This document shows positions 50,920 through 59,949 of a stretch of DNA of 64,000 nucleotides, piece after piece. The notes beneath the pieces are model-generated. The model worked only from the letters and a program-made list of their open reading frames with translations, was not told where the DNA came from and did no database searches. The stretch is taken from NCBI RefSeq assembly GCF_000275825.1, contig NZ_JH719942.1, forward strand, positions 2,596,694-2,660,693, given 5' to 3'. Origin of the DNA: Saprospira grandis DSM 2844. GTDB lineage: Bacteria > Bacteroidota > Bacteroidia > Chitinophagales > Saprospiraceae. The translations under genes were made by a program, and so were the position numbers. Each line of letters opens with the position of its first letter. Within the stretch, counting starts at the first letter, position 1.

Positions 50920-52233
50920 ATGCAGCTTGCTCAAATTTATACTACTTTTTTATCGGCTAAGGGCCTTTGTATTGATAGTCGCCAAGTTCAACAGGGCGAC
51001 TTATTTTTTGCCTTGGGTCAAAAAGATGAAAATGGCCAACACAAAGGCAATGATTTTGCTGAAATGGCCCTGCAAAAAGGAGCCTTGGCCGCTATTATCA
51101 ATGCCCCGCAACTAAAAGCCAAATATGCAGAGGATGAACGCTATATTTTGGTCGAAGATGTGGAACTTTGCCTACAGCAATTGGCCCAATATCACCGAAA
51201 ACAAATCGATATTCCAGTAATTGCCGTGGTGGGCTCTAATGGCAAAACCACTTGCCGACAATTACTTTATTTGCTGCTCTCTCAAAATTATGATTGTTGG
51301 GCCACCCCCGGCAATTTGAATAATCATTTGGGCCTCCCCCTTTCTGTGCTCCAAATTAAAGATGAACATGAGTTGGCCATCCTAGAAATTGGGGCCAACC
51401 ACCTAGGCGAAACCGCCGCCCTCTGCGAAATTGCCGCCCCTACTCATGGCCTGATTACTAACCATGGTAAGGACCATCTAGGCGAATATGGCTCGCTGGA
51501 AAATATCCAGAAAGCAAACCATGAACTCTATGATTATTTGGCCAAAACAGAGGGCCAAGCTTTTGTCTATGGCCAAGATGCCATAATGATGAAGGCCGCA
51601 AAAAAACTAAAAAATCCCATTTTTTATGGCCGACCAAAGGACCATACTCAAGCAAAAGTGCTCCAAACTCCCGATCTTAAACTACAACTCCAATTAGGCA
51701 AGAGAAAGCTGCCCGTAAAAATGAATCTCTTTGGCGAGTTCTGGACGCCCAGCATTTTAGCCGCCGCCACAATTGCCGACTATTTTGCCCTGCCCGCCGC
51801 CGTCATTAAACAAGCGCTGGAAAGTTACGCTCCAAAATCGCTCCGCTCCGAACGCCGAAACTGGAATAATCAAGCCGTTTTACTCGATTGCTATAATGCC
51901 AACCCCAGCAGTATGCAGGCCTTTTTGCAGGCCGCTCTGGCCGAGAAATCTGCCCCCAAAGTCTTTGTCCTTGGCGAAATGCTGGAACTAGGCGACTTTA
52001 GCCAAAGCGAACATCAATCCCTTTTAAACCAACTCGCGAACAAAAAAAATATTCAGCTTCTCCTCTTTGGCCCTAGCTTTTTGGGCTTGTCGCTGCCTCC
52101 TTTTGCCCAACATTTTGACAACTTGGACCAACTGCAGCAGGCTTTGCCCACTTCCGCCCACGCCATTTATGTTAAGGGCTCTAGGGGCAACCGCCTAGAA
52201 CAGCTATTTGAGGAAGCAAAGGAATTGAATTAG
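50920..52233 (+). CDS. murF: UDP-MurNAc-tripeptide--D-alanyl-D-alanine ligase
   Basis: 437 residues. Mur ligase with all three domains. The N-terminal domain includes LCIDSRQVQQGDLFFAL, which binds UDP-MurNAc. The central ATPase has VVGSNGKTTCRQLL (P-loop near 107-115), NLNNHLGLPLSVL and GANHLGE. The C-terminal domain includes DCYNANPSSMQAFL and VFVLGEMLELG. It adds D-Ala-D-Ala to the peptidoglycan precursor in the cytoplasm. It stands alone here, outside the usual division and cell wall cluster. Confidence 0.95.
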   Translation: MQLAQIYTTFLSAKGLCIDSRQVQQGDLFFALGQKDENGQHKGNDFAEMALQKGALAAIINAPQLKAKYAEDERYILVEDVELCLQQLAQYHRKQIDIPVIAVVGSNGKTTCRQLLYLLLSQNYDCWATPGNLNNHLGLPLSVLQIKDEHELAILEIGANHLGETAALCEIAAPTHGLITNHGKDHLGEYGSLENIQKANHELYDYLAKTEGQAFVYGQDAIMMKAAKKLKNPIFYGRPKDHTQAKVLQTPDLKLQLQLGKRKLPVKMNLFGEFWTPSILAAATIADYFALPAAVIKQALESYAPKSLRSERRNWNNQAVLLDCYNANPSSMQAFLQAALAEKSAPKVFVLGEMLELGDFSQSEHQSLLNQLANKKNIQLLLFGPSFLGLSLPPFAQHFDNLDQLQQALPTSAHAIYVKGSRGNRLEQLFEEAKELN

Positions 52234-52245
52234 TATACTGTTTTT

Positions 52246-52393
52246 TTGGGGCTGCCCCGCCCTACGGGCGGGTCGCTCCCTTCTGGGCTCGCAGGTCTGC
52301 TCGGCCCTGCGTTTTTTCGCTGCGCTCAAAAACTTGGTCTGGCCCTTCGGGCCACCCGCCAGGCAGCTCAGCCTGCGGCGGCTTCGCCGCCTG
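52246..52393 (+). repeat. HCE copy 18 (class B, with tail hairpin)
   Basis: Starts 12 nt after the murF stop, in sense orientation. Hairpins CCGCCC/GGGCGG, GTTTTTT...AAAAAC and GGCCC-TTC-GGGCC. Closing stem GGCTG/CAGCC and a trailing GGCGGC-TTC-GCCGCC. Confidence 0.87.
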
Positions 52394-52412
52394 TAGAACG
52401 CAGAAAATTGGA

Positions 52413-52447
52413 CCAAAAAAAAAGCGATCCCGATCAGGATCGCTTTT
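52413..52447 (-). terminator. Rho-independent terminator after clpB
   Basis: AAAAGCGATCC/GGATCGCTTTT stem, 6-nt loop, T run on the minus strand. Confidence 0.9.
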
Positions 52448-52462
52448 CTTAGTGCATAAAGT

Positions 52463-55099
52463 TTAGTCTTCCAACTCTAGCTCTTTCTCTTCTTCTTTTT
52501 TAGTAAACAAGAGCTTCTCTTGCCCTTTAGGAAGATCCACATAAATGAGGTCGCCAAGCGCAAATTGACTCGCCAATAGGGCCTTAGACAATTCATTGAC
52601 CAACTCCTTTTGGAGTACCCGCTTCATGGGGCGAGCACCAAAGGCAGGCTCATAACCCAAATCGGCTAGGTAGTCAATGGCCGCTTCAGAAAGCTCAATA
52701 TCAAAGCCTTGGCCCAACACTCTTTTGCGAATACCTTTCAATAGCAAATAAAGAATCTGCTTGATTTCTTCGCGGTTGAGCATAGTGAACATAACCGTTT
52801 CATCAATTCGGTTGAGAAACTCTGGACGAACACGGTCCTTGAGGCGCTCAACTACTTCCAGTTTGGTCGTTTCAATGATCGCTTGGCGTTTGCTAGCCTC
52901 TACATCATCTAAACCATCAAAGTTATCTTGGATCACATCGGCCCCCATATTGGTGGTCATGATGATAATCGTATTCTTAAAGTCCGCTACACGGCCTTTG
53001 TTATCAGTAAGGCGGCCATCATCTAGGACCTGCAACAAAATATTGAAGGTATCGGGATGGGCTTTCTCAATCTCATCTAGCAAAATAATAGAATAAGGCT
53101 TTTGGCGAACGGCATTCGTCAATTGCCCCCCCTCTTCATAGCCTACATAACCAGGAGGTGGACCCACCAGCCGAGAAACAGCATGTTTTTCCATATACTC
53201 CGACATATCAAAGCGAGTGATGGCTGCTTCATCATTAAAGAGGAGTTCGGCCAAGGCTTTGGCCAATTCTGTTTTACCTACTCCCGTTGTTCCCATAAAG
53301 AGAAAGGAACCAATGGGTTTTTTGGCATCTTGTAGGCCAGCGCGGCTACGGCGAACCGCATCAGAAACGGCTTGTACGGCCTCTCTTTGTCCAATAATTC
53401 TTTGGCCAATTTCTTCTTCTAGGCGGAGCAGCTTCTCTCTTTCGCTCTCGAGCATTTTGGCTACGGGAATACCCGTCCAGCGAGCAACAACCTCAGCAAT
53501 GTCGTTGGCATCTACCTCTCCATCGGTCAGGCGTTTTTCTGGAGAGAGCGTTTCTAGTTGGGCCTCTGCATTGGCCAAGATAGTTTCCTGTTCTTTAATT
53601 TTACCATATTCCAGTTCGGCCACTTTGGCGTAATCGCTATTACGGCGGGCTTCTTCCGCTTCTAGGCGGTGTTTTTCAATTTCAGACTTACAAGACTGAA
53701 TAATATTGATGAGCTCTTTTTCCGATTCCCAGGCGGCTTTTAGGACCGTGAGTTCTTCCGAGATATTGGCAATTTGCTCATTGATGGCATCCAATCGTTT
53801 TTGGTCGCCATCTCGTTTTACGGCTTCTCTTTCAATTTCTAGCTGACGACCCTTTCGGTCCAATTCATCTAGTTTTTCGGGCATAGAGTTTAGCTCTAAG
53901 CGAAGTTTAGCGGCGGCCTCGTCCATCAAGTCGATCGCTTTATCGGGTAGGGCACGGTCACTAATATAGCGATGAGAAAGTTCTGCCGCGGCGATGAGGG
54001 CATCATCTAGAATACGAACTTGGTGGTGGTTTTCGTAGCGTTCTCTGAGTCCACGCAAAATGGCCACTGTTTCTTCCATAGAAGGTTGGTCGATCACAAT
54101 TTTCTGGAATCGTCTTTCTAGGGCCTTATCAGTTTCAATGTACTTTTGGTACTCATCTAGGGTAGTGGCTCCAACAGCGCGTAGTTCGCCACGGGCAAGG
54201 GCTGGCTTAAGGATATTGGCAGCATCCATGGCGCCACCACCACCGCCAGCACCAACCAGCGTATGAATTTCATCAATAAAGAGGATGACGTTATTAGAGG
54301 TGGTCACTTCTTTGACCACGGCTTTGAGGCGCTCCTCAAATTCTCCTTTATATTTGGCTCCAGCGACTAGAGCGGCTAGGTCGAGGCCAAAAACGGTTTT
54401 ATCTTTTAGGTTTTCGGGCACATCATTATTCACGATACGCCAAGCCAAACCTTCAACGATAGCAGTTTTTCCCACACCAGGTTCTCCGATGAGGATGGGG
54501 TTATTCTTTTTGCGGCGAGAGAGGATATGGAGCAGGCGGCGGATTTCATCATCGCGGCCAATAATGCGGTCCAATTTTCCGTTGCGGCATTGTTCATTAT
54601 AGTTTACCCCATATTTGCGGAGGGCATTAAATTCGTTTTCGCCGCTTTCGCTTTTAACGGTGCGGCCTTTGCGCAATTCCTTAATGGCGTCGCCAAGTAG
54701 TTTTTCGTTGGCGCCAAGGCTGCGGAGCAGGCGAGTGGTTTTATCGTCTACAGAGAAAATACCGGCCAAAATCATATCGAGGGCTACAAACTCATCGCCA
54801 AAATCGCGGGCCAGGTTTTGGGCATTTTGGATAGCTAGGCTGGCCTCTTTAGAGAGGTGGCTGCCCGAGTTGCTTCCATAGACTTTAGGGTAGGCATCCA
54901 TAATCAGCTCTAGCTTTTGCTTGAGGTCGCTAAGGTTGACGGATAATTTTTTGAGTAGGTAGCCCACCACATTGTCGTCCACTTCTAACATAGCGGCTAA
55001 TAAATGGGCCAATTGAACGTCTTGTTGTTGGCGGCTGCGCACATATTCCTGTGCTTTGAGTACGGCCTGCCGGGCTTTTTCGGTAAATTTGTCAAACAT
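52463..55099 (-). CDS. clpB: ATP-dependent chaperone ClpB
   Basis: 878 residues. N-terminal Clp repeat domain ([22 protein letters not shown]), AAA-1 with [15 protein letters not shown] (near 207) and [15 protein letters not shown], the M-domain coiled coil (about 400-530), and AAA-2 with [17 protein letters not shown] (near 605) and [12 protein letters not shown]. ClpB works with DnaK to dissolve protein aggregates. The middle domain sets it apart from ClpA/ClpC. The sequence is complete with an acidic tail. No CIRCE or clear heat-shock operator was noticed upstream. Confidence 0.96.
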   Translation of the reverse strand: MFDKFTEKARQAVLKAQEYVRSRQQQDVQLAHLLAAMLEVDDNVVGYLLKKLSVNLSDLKQKLELIMDAYPKVYGSNSGSHLSKEASLAIQNAQNLARDFGDEFVALDMILAGIFSVDDKTTRLLRSLGANEKLLGDAIKELRKGRTVKSESGENEFNALRKYGVNYNEQCRNGKLDRIIGRDDEIRRLLHILSRRKKNNPILIGEPGVGKTAIVEGLAWRIVNNDVPENLKDKTVFGLDLAALVAGAKYKGEFEERLKAVVKEVTTSNNVILFIDEIHTLVGAGGGGGAMDAANILKPALARGELRAVGATTLDEYQKYIETDKALERRFQKIVIDQPSMEETVAILRGLRERYENHHQVRILDDALIAAAELSHRYISDRALPDKAIDLMDEAAAKLRLELNSMPEKLDELDRKGRQLEIEREAVKRDGDQKRLDAINEQIANISEELTVLKAAWESEKELINIIQSCKSEIEKHRLEAEEARRNSDYAKVAELEYGKIKEQETILANAEAQLETLSPEKRLTDGEVDANDIAEVVARWTGIPVAKMLESEREKLLRLEEEIGQRIIGQREAVQAVSDAVRRSRAGLQDAKKPIGSFLFMGTTGVGKTELAKALAELLFNDEAAITRFDMSEYMEKHAVSRLVGPPPGYVGYEEGGQLTNAVRQKPYSIILLDEIEKAHPDTFNILLQVLDDGRLTDNKGRVADFKNTIIIMTTNMGADVIQDNFDGLDDVEASKRQAIIETTKLEVVERLKDRVRPEFLNRIDETVMFTMLNREEIKQILYLLLKGIRKRVLGQGFDIELSEAAIDYLADLGYEPAFGARPMKRVLQKELVNELSKALLASQFALGDLIYVDLPKGQEKLLFTKKEEEKELELED

Positions 55100-55284
55100 A
55101 ATATATAGGGCTTATTGATCTAGTAGATGGAGATTTATACAATTTGTTTTTTCCGTTCAAATGTAAATCCAATTCTTGAAGTTAAGGCAAAATGGCAGTT
55201 TTCCAAAGCTTTAGCTGACATTTCGAGTGTTTTCGGTTCCTAATCCGTGACATTTTTTCCGATAGCCAATTTTTGGTCCAAGAG

Positions 55285-55440
55285 GAGGCGGCGAAGCCGC
55301 CGCCAAGGCGCGCAGCGCCTCGGCTGAGGGATGGATAGCAGTGGCCGCAGGCCAGACCGAGCCAGCTTGCTGGCGAAGGGCCGAGCGAATAGCGAGCTGC
55401 GACACAGCCCGACCCGCCCGCAGGGCGGGGCAGCCCCAAA
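55285..55440 (-). repeat. HCE copy 19 (class B, with two tail hairpins)
   Basis: Hairpins CCGCCC/GGGCGG, GCCAGC-AA-GCTGGC and TGGCC-TGC-GGCCA. The closing stem GGCTG/CAGCC is followed by GGCGC-TGC-GCGCC and GGCGGC-TTC-GCCGCC. The rest of 55100-55493 holds a terminator and no gene. Confidence 0.87.
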
Positions 55441-55449
55441 AAACAGCAG

Positions 55450-55488
55450 AAAAAAAGCGAACACTACAATAGCTTGCAGCATTCGCTT
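55450..55488 (-). terminator. Terminator after the di-heme cytochrome gene
   Basis: AAGCGAA/TTCGCTT outer stem with an imperfect inner stem (CTACAA/TTGCAG), T run on the minus strand, 6 nt from the stop codon. Confidence 0.75.
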
Positions 55489-55493
55489 GGGGG

Positions 55494-56615
55494 TTAATTT
55501 TTATAATAATCGAGGGCTTCATCGCCCATTTTGGCCATATTTTCAATAAAAAACCGGAGGTCTGCCAGTTGGTCATCGCTCATTCTTTCTTTGGTAAAGA
55601 TGGGAATTCCGCGCCAATTTTTGCCTGATTGATAGCGGTGGGCGGCATAAATAGAGTATTTGGCTTTGCCTTCAAAGTTGGCGGCTAGTCGTTTAAATGT
55701 TTTTTGGCGGTTATCGAGTTTGAATCGGCTATAGCGTTTTTCTTCATGGCAATGCAGGCAGCTGCGTTCATAAACTTTTCGGCCATTGAGAAAGCTATTG
55801 CTAGCGGGAGAGACCATTTGGCGGGCGCGTTCGTCTGGTGGGCGGACCAGGTGGGCGGGGTACACCTCTGAGTAATAGCGACGTATAAGGTTTACGGCAC
55901 GGGCATTACTGCGGTTATTTTTGATAGAATACTCGACCTTTTCCCAATCGGCTTTTTTCATTTTGAGTTCGCCCATTTTCAGTTCTAGGGTCCAGAGATA
56001 GGCCAAAATGGCTTCTTTTTCCCAATCTTCCATTTCTCGGCCATCGGCAAAGAGTTGGTTGCAGGCATCCATAGATTTGCGCAGGTCAAAGTGGGCGCCC
56101 TTGAGCAGATGGGCATAGGGGCCGTTATAGAGCTTGGCAAAATCATTATTAAAAAAGAAGATGCGGTTAATCATGCCATAAAAACTAGGGCCGGGCAGAA
56201 AAGAGAGCTGGTTAGAGTCTACATATTTCAGGCGTTTTTGAGGGTCCAGATTATCTAGGCTAGGTTCTTCCCGAACACTGAGGTGGCAGGAGGCGCAGCT
56301 CATGGTTTTACTAAGCAACTCGGTGCTCGTGCCCTCTTTGGTGGTAAACCCCTGCTCAATCAGTTCTTTTCCTTGCCGAATTATCAGTTGGTCTTTGGCC
56401 TTGGCCCAATCTTTTGGCTGGTTGGTTTTAATTTTGCCCAATTTGCCCATGACGGTCCAAAGTGGAGTGCTTTCTGTCATCTGAAAATCAGATTGCTCCT
56501 CCTTTTTTAGGAGCTTTGGGCTGGTAAAGGCCGTGGCCAAGCCCCAACAAACCCCCAAAATGGAGAGGGCAATTTGCCAAGGTTTGGGACGAATATATAA
56601 TAGTGGTTTTAGCAT
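55494..56615 (-). CDS. Periplasmic di-heme c-type cytochrome
   Basis: 373 residues with an N-terminal membrane anchor or signal (WQIALSILGVCWGLATAF). Two CxxCH heme sites: CASCH near 111-115 in KTMSCASCHLSVREEP and CLHCH near 283-287 in YERSCLHCHEEKRYS. The spacing of about 170 residues and the GRKVYERSCLHCH context suggest two cytochrome c domains, similar to SoxA-type or cytochrome c family proteins. Redox partner unknown. It lacks the MauG/CcpA signature seen in the 880-2082 gene. Confidence 0.85.
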   Translation of the reverse strand: MLKPLLYIRPKPWQIALSILGVCWGLATAFTSPKLLKKEEQSDFQMTESTPLWTVMGKLGKIKTNQPKDWAKAKDQLIIRQGKELIEQGFTTKEGTSTELLSKTMSCASCHLSVREEPSLDNLDPQKRLKYVDSNQLSFLPGPSFYGMINRIFFFNNDFAKLYNGPYAHLLKGAHFDLRKSMDACNQLFADGREMEDWEKEAILAYLWTLELKMGELKMKKADWEKVEYSIKNNRSNARAVNLIRRYYSEVYPAHLVRPPDERARQMVSPASNSFLNGRKVYERSCLHCHEEKRYSRFKLDNRQKTFKRLAANFEGKAKYSIYAAHRYQSGKNWRGIPIFTKERMSDDQLADLRFFIENMAKMGDEALDYYKN

Positions 56616-56861
56616 ATTGCTGGTTTTGCTTGTCTTGGAATATAGTATGTATAACGAACTACTTAAAAAACAAGCGCCAAAGCGCTTCTAGTTCCTTAGG
56701 CTAAAAATAGGCCAAAAGCCTACTGCAAAAAACAGTTTAGCCGACCTAATCTAGGGATTAAGTCGGTAGTTTTTTGTCTTAAATTTAGGGGAGTTGGGCG
56801 CTTTTACTGGGGCCTTCACAAAATAATAGTTTCGGAAGATATTATAAAACAGGGAACGCAC

Positions 56862-56894
56862 AAAAAAAAGCCAGTACTCCTTAGAGGACTGACT
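56862..56894 (-). terminator. Terminator downstream of the outer-membrane barrel gene
   Basis: AGTCAGT/ACTGGCT stem (one G-U pair) with a 12-nt loop and T8 on the minus strand. It lies beyond HCE copy 20. Confidence 0.65.
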
Positions 56895-56903
56895 TTTTTC
56901 TTT

Positions 56904-57031
56904 TGGGCCCGCGGCCGCCCTATATATTGGGGCGGCCGCCGCTATGCTGCGCCGCTCGCAGGTCTGCTCGGCCCTGCGTCGCCTTCGGCTCCTGGGTCTG
57001 GCCTTTGGCCACGGCTGCGCAGCGCTGGGCC
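56904..57031 (+). repeat. HCE copy 20 (class C)
   Basis: Antisense to the barrel gene that ends at 57067. Hairpins GCGGCCGCC-type head, weak GCC-TTC-GGC and GGCC-TTT-GGCC. Closing stem GGCCC/GGGCC. Missing one G of the GGGG head. Confidence 0.83.
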
Positions 57032-57066
57032 ATTGCTCGCTTCGCTCGCTGGCGGCTTCGCCGCCT

Positions 57067-59622
57067 CTAAATGCCGCCTTGTCCGCCGCCACTGTTTCCA
57101 CCGCCAGAGCGGTTTTCTAATTGGCTGCGACGTTTGTTTTTTACATTCATTTTACCAAAGTTGTAGCTCATACTAAAGTTAATGACGCGGTTTTCCCATT
57201 CGTAAATTCCACTTTGACGGAAGCTGTCTGTACTCCGCTGATAGCGGTAGCTATTGCTATAAATGGGGTTTTGGACCCAAAGAGATAGGCGCAATTTCTT
57301 TTTCATGAGCTGTTTATTGACCGATACCCAATGCCAAAAGTTGGGGCGGTTGCTTCCCTGAATATCTCGAACTTGATACCAAACCGAGCCCCCCATAGAT
57401 ATATTTAGCCCAATTTTTTGCAAGCGGATACTGCTAAATATGTTTCCGCTAGCGCCTAAGGTTTGGTAAGAAAGGTCTTGGCCCTCTACTTCTGCATCAA
57501 AATGCGATTGGTAGAGGTTGCCGCCCATATTGAGGGTCCACCAAGGGAAAATACTTGTATTAAAGTTGAAGTCTAAACCGTATTGGTAGTTGTAGGCCAG
57601 GTTTTGGGGCCGAGAGCGGATCACGCCCGTTAGGCTGTCAATGGTTTGCACTCGGGTAGACTCATTATCATTATAGCTGGCATATAGGCCAACATTTATT
57701 CCCGATTTGCCAATGTAGTTGCCGTAGTTCAGTTCTACCTTCTCGGTAAAGGAGGGCTGCAAATAAGGGTTGCCATAATAAAGGTAGCGGGGGTCCTCAA
57801 AACTAGGGAAGGGGTTGGTGGACCAAGAACCGGGGCGATCGATCCGACGGCTATAATTAAAAGTCATTTGAGCCGACTTACTCATTTGGTAACCCAAATT
57901 AAGGGAAGGAAAGAGCTGAAAGTAGCTCCAGGGATAGCTCTCTTCCGTACTAATCAAACGAGGGTCTACACTGGCTTGCTCTAAACGAAGACCAAACTTC
58001 CCACTCCACTTTTTGCCCAACTTTTGGCTGTAGGTCCCATAAAGGGCATGAATCTGTTGGCTGTATTCAAAGATATTGGAGCGGCTACTATCATTGACCA
58101 AAGTGGGGCGTTGGGGGACATAATTATAATAGCCAAAATCACTGCGGTCCAATTGGTAGCGATAGTGATAGCCTACTTCTAGTCGCCCTTCTAATTTGGG
58201 CAAGGGAAGGGTATAGTCAATGCGGGCCCAAATTTCTCTGCGGCTGTCAAAGTCCTCAATGCGTTGAGAGTCTGGGGCCGCATTAATGGCATCGCCATTG
58301 GGCCAATAAGACTGATTGCCGTAGTAGTCAATATCTTGGTCTTGGCTATTTGATATTTGGAAATCAAAGACCAGTTCGTGCTGCTCGCCCATGCCCCCAA
58401 TTTTATCCAAATTGGGTTTGCCTGTAGAGTCTTTCTCTGGGAAAATAATCGAGTAAACGGCATTGTAGCTCCAGTTGTAGCGTTCTGTATCGCCATCTCT
58501 TCCTCGAATCTCTTGGCTGTAGTATACAGAGTCTTGTCCGAAGTTATCATATTGGGTTTGGCCGCCATTTTGGCCAGCACCTCCACCGCCCCGAACTTGC
58601 ATAGAGAGGGTTTGGGTGGGACTAAAGTAGTAGTCCATGCCTAGACGCCCCCAGAAGTTATCTTTTTGCCGGCGGCTATCGCGGTAGGTATTAAAATAAT
58701 AACTGCTATCGGGCAATTGATTGAAGCGGTAGGCCTCAGAAAGGGTGTAGGAGCCTCTGCGGCTCCAGCTGGCATTAGAAAAAAGGTTGAGCTTTTCAGA
58801 TTTGTAGTTTAGGCCAAAACCCGTATTAAACTTATTGAACATAGGACCAATGGGCGCTGAGCGCCAACCTCGGGCATTGGTCCCAATTCGACCGTTGACA
58901 TTGCCGGTAAAGCCAGAGAGGAGATTGCGTTTCATCACAATGTTAATGATTCCTCCTGCGCCACCATCGGGGGCATCCTTGGCCGAGGGACTCGTAATAA
59001 TTTCTACGCTTTTGATACTGTTTGCGGGCAGTTGCCGAAGAACGGCAGCTTGGTTTTCTCCAGTGAGGCCCGTGGGTTTACCGTTGATGTATACTTGGAC
59101 GACCTTACCACGCACTTTGATTTGCTCATCTTGGTCGACTTCAATGCCTGGGGTAGATCGAAGAACCTCGGTGGCGCTTTCGCTGTTGCCAAGTCCACTG
59201 TTTTCTACATCAAAGACCTTTTTGTCTAGGCCCAATTTGAGTAGCGATTTATTGGCCGTTACCTGCACGGTCTCTTGGGTGGCAGCATCGGGCTTTAGCA
59301 AGACTTTTCCTAGCTGAAGGGTCGGGAGTTCTAGTTTAAGGCTATCTATGCGTTTTTCTTCATAGCCCATAAAATTGAACTTGGCATAGTAGTCTCCATA
59401 GGGCAAGTTGGCCAGCCGAAATTTACCATCCATATCGCTAATGCCCCCGGTAATGAGGGAGTCGGAAAGGTTGTAGAGGGATACGGTAGCAAACTCTAAA
59501 GGCTTTTTGCTATCGGCATCTATGAGTTGGCCTAAAAGGGTGGTTTGGGCAGGGGGCATAGGCCCCTGTGCCCAGCTCCAGCTACAAACGAGCAGGAGTA
59601 AGGAGAGGAGGGTCAATTTCAT
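57067..59622 (-). CDS. TonB-dependent receptor-like outer-membrane beta-barrel protein
   Basis: 851 residues. Signal peptide ending SWSWAQ. A carboxypeptidase-regulatory-like domain (LLGQLIDADSKKPLEFATVSLY, about 30-105) is followed by a plug with SKTFLS-type VFDVENSGLGNSESATEVLRSTPGIEVDQ and IKSVEIITSPSAKDAPDGGAGGIINIV (about 205-230). A large barrel in the style of the outer-membrane beta-barrel family 3 follows. The C-terminus is Gly-rich (SGGGNSGGGQGG), unlike the usual aromatic end. Ligand unknown. Confidence 0.88.
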   Translation of the reverse strand: MKLTLLSLLLLVCSWSWAQGPMPPAQTTLLGQLIDADSKKPLEFATVSLYNLSDSLITGGISDMDGKFRLANLPYGDYYAKFNFMGYEEKRIDSLKLELPTLQLGKVLLKPDAATQETVQVTANKSLLKLGLDKKVFDVENSGLGNSESATEVLRSTPGIEVDQDEQIKVRGKVVQVYINGKPTGLTGENQAAVLRQLPANSIKSVEIITSPSAKDAPDGGAGGIINIVMKRNLLSGFTGNVNGRIGTNARGWRSAPIGPMFNKFNTGFGLNYKSEKLNLFSNASWSRRGSYTLSEAYRFNQLPDSSYYFNTYRDSRRQKDNFWGRLGMDYYFSPTQTLSMQVRGGGGAGQNGGQTQYDNFGQDSVYYSQEIRGRDGDTERYNWSYNAVYSIIFPEKDSTGKPNLDKIGGMGEQHELVFDFQISNSQDQDIDYYGNQSYWPNGDAINAAPDSQRIEDFDSRREIWARIDYTLPLPKLEGRLEVGYHYRYQLDRSDFGYYNYVPQRPTLVNDSSRSNIFEYSQQIHALYGTYSQKLGKKWSGKFGLRLEQASVDPRLISTEESYPWSYFQLFPSLNLGYQMSKSAQMTFNYSRRIDRPGSWSTNPFPSFEDPRYLYYGNPYLQPSFTEKVELNYGNYIGKSGINVGLYASYNDNESTRVQTIDSLTGVIRSRPQNLAYNYQYGLDFNFNTSIFPWWTLNMGGNLYQSHFDAEVEGQDLSYQTLGASGNIFSSIRLQKIGLNISMGGSVWYQVRDIQGSNRPNFWHWVSVNKQLMKKKLRLSLWVQNPIYSNSYRYQRSTDSFRQSGIYEWENRVINFSMSYNFGKMNVKNKRRSQLENRSGGGNSGGGQGGI

Positions 59623-59771
59623 GTTTTTTGGAATTAAGATCGAGGTTAAATTGATTGTAGGAACTAGCCGAACTATTGTGCTGGACTAGCTTGGAACCGA
59701 GGAAGCCACAGTTCTGTTAATTTTTGATTGCTTTTTATGTATAATAAGTTTAGGGTACTGTAGTTACGATC

Positions 59772-59788
59772 CCTTAACAATCCTTAAC
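59772..59788. promoter_or_regulatory. Direct repeat CCTTAAC with 10-bp period
   Basis: CCTTAAC at 59772-59778 and 59782-59788, one helical turn apart, in the divergent region (59623-59949) between the barrel gene and the M1 peptidase gene. Possible activator or response-regulator site. No perfect sigma-A promoter was found in this gap. Confidence 0.35.
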
Positions 59789-59949
59789 CTTTAGATTTCG
59801 ACTAACTCGACCTTTTGAAAGACTGAACTAGCGGTTTATTTTCTGGTCGGTCCAATTTCTGTTTTTGTAGAATTTCTAATAAAAGGGCTGTTTTTTTACT
59901 TTATTTAAGTCTTGCTCTACTCAATCAAAAAATTGAAAAACGATACCTT

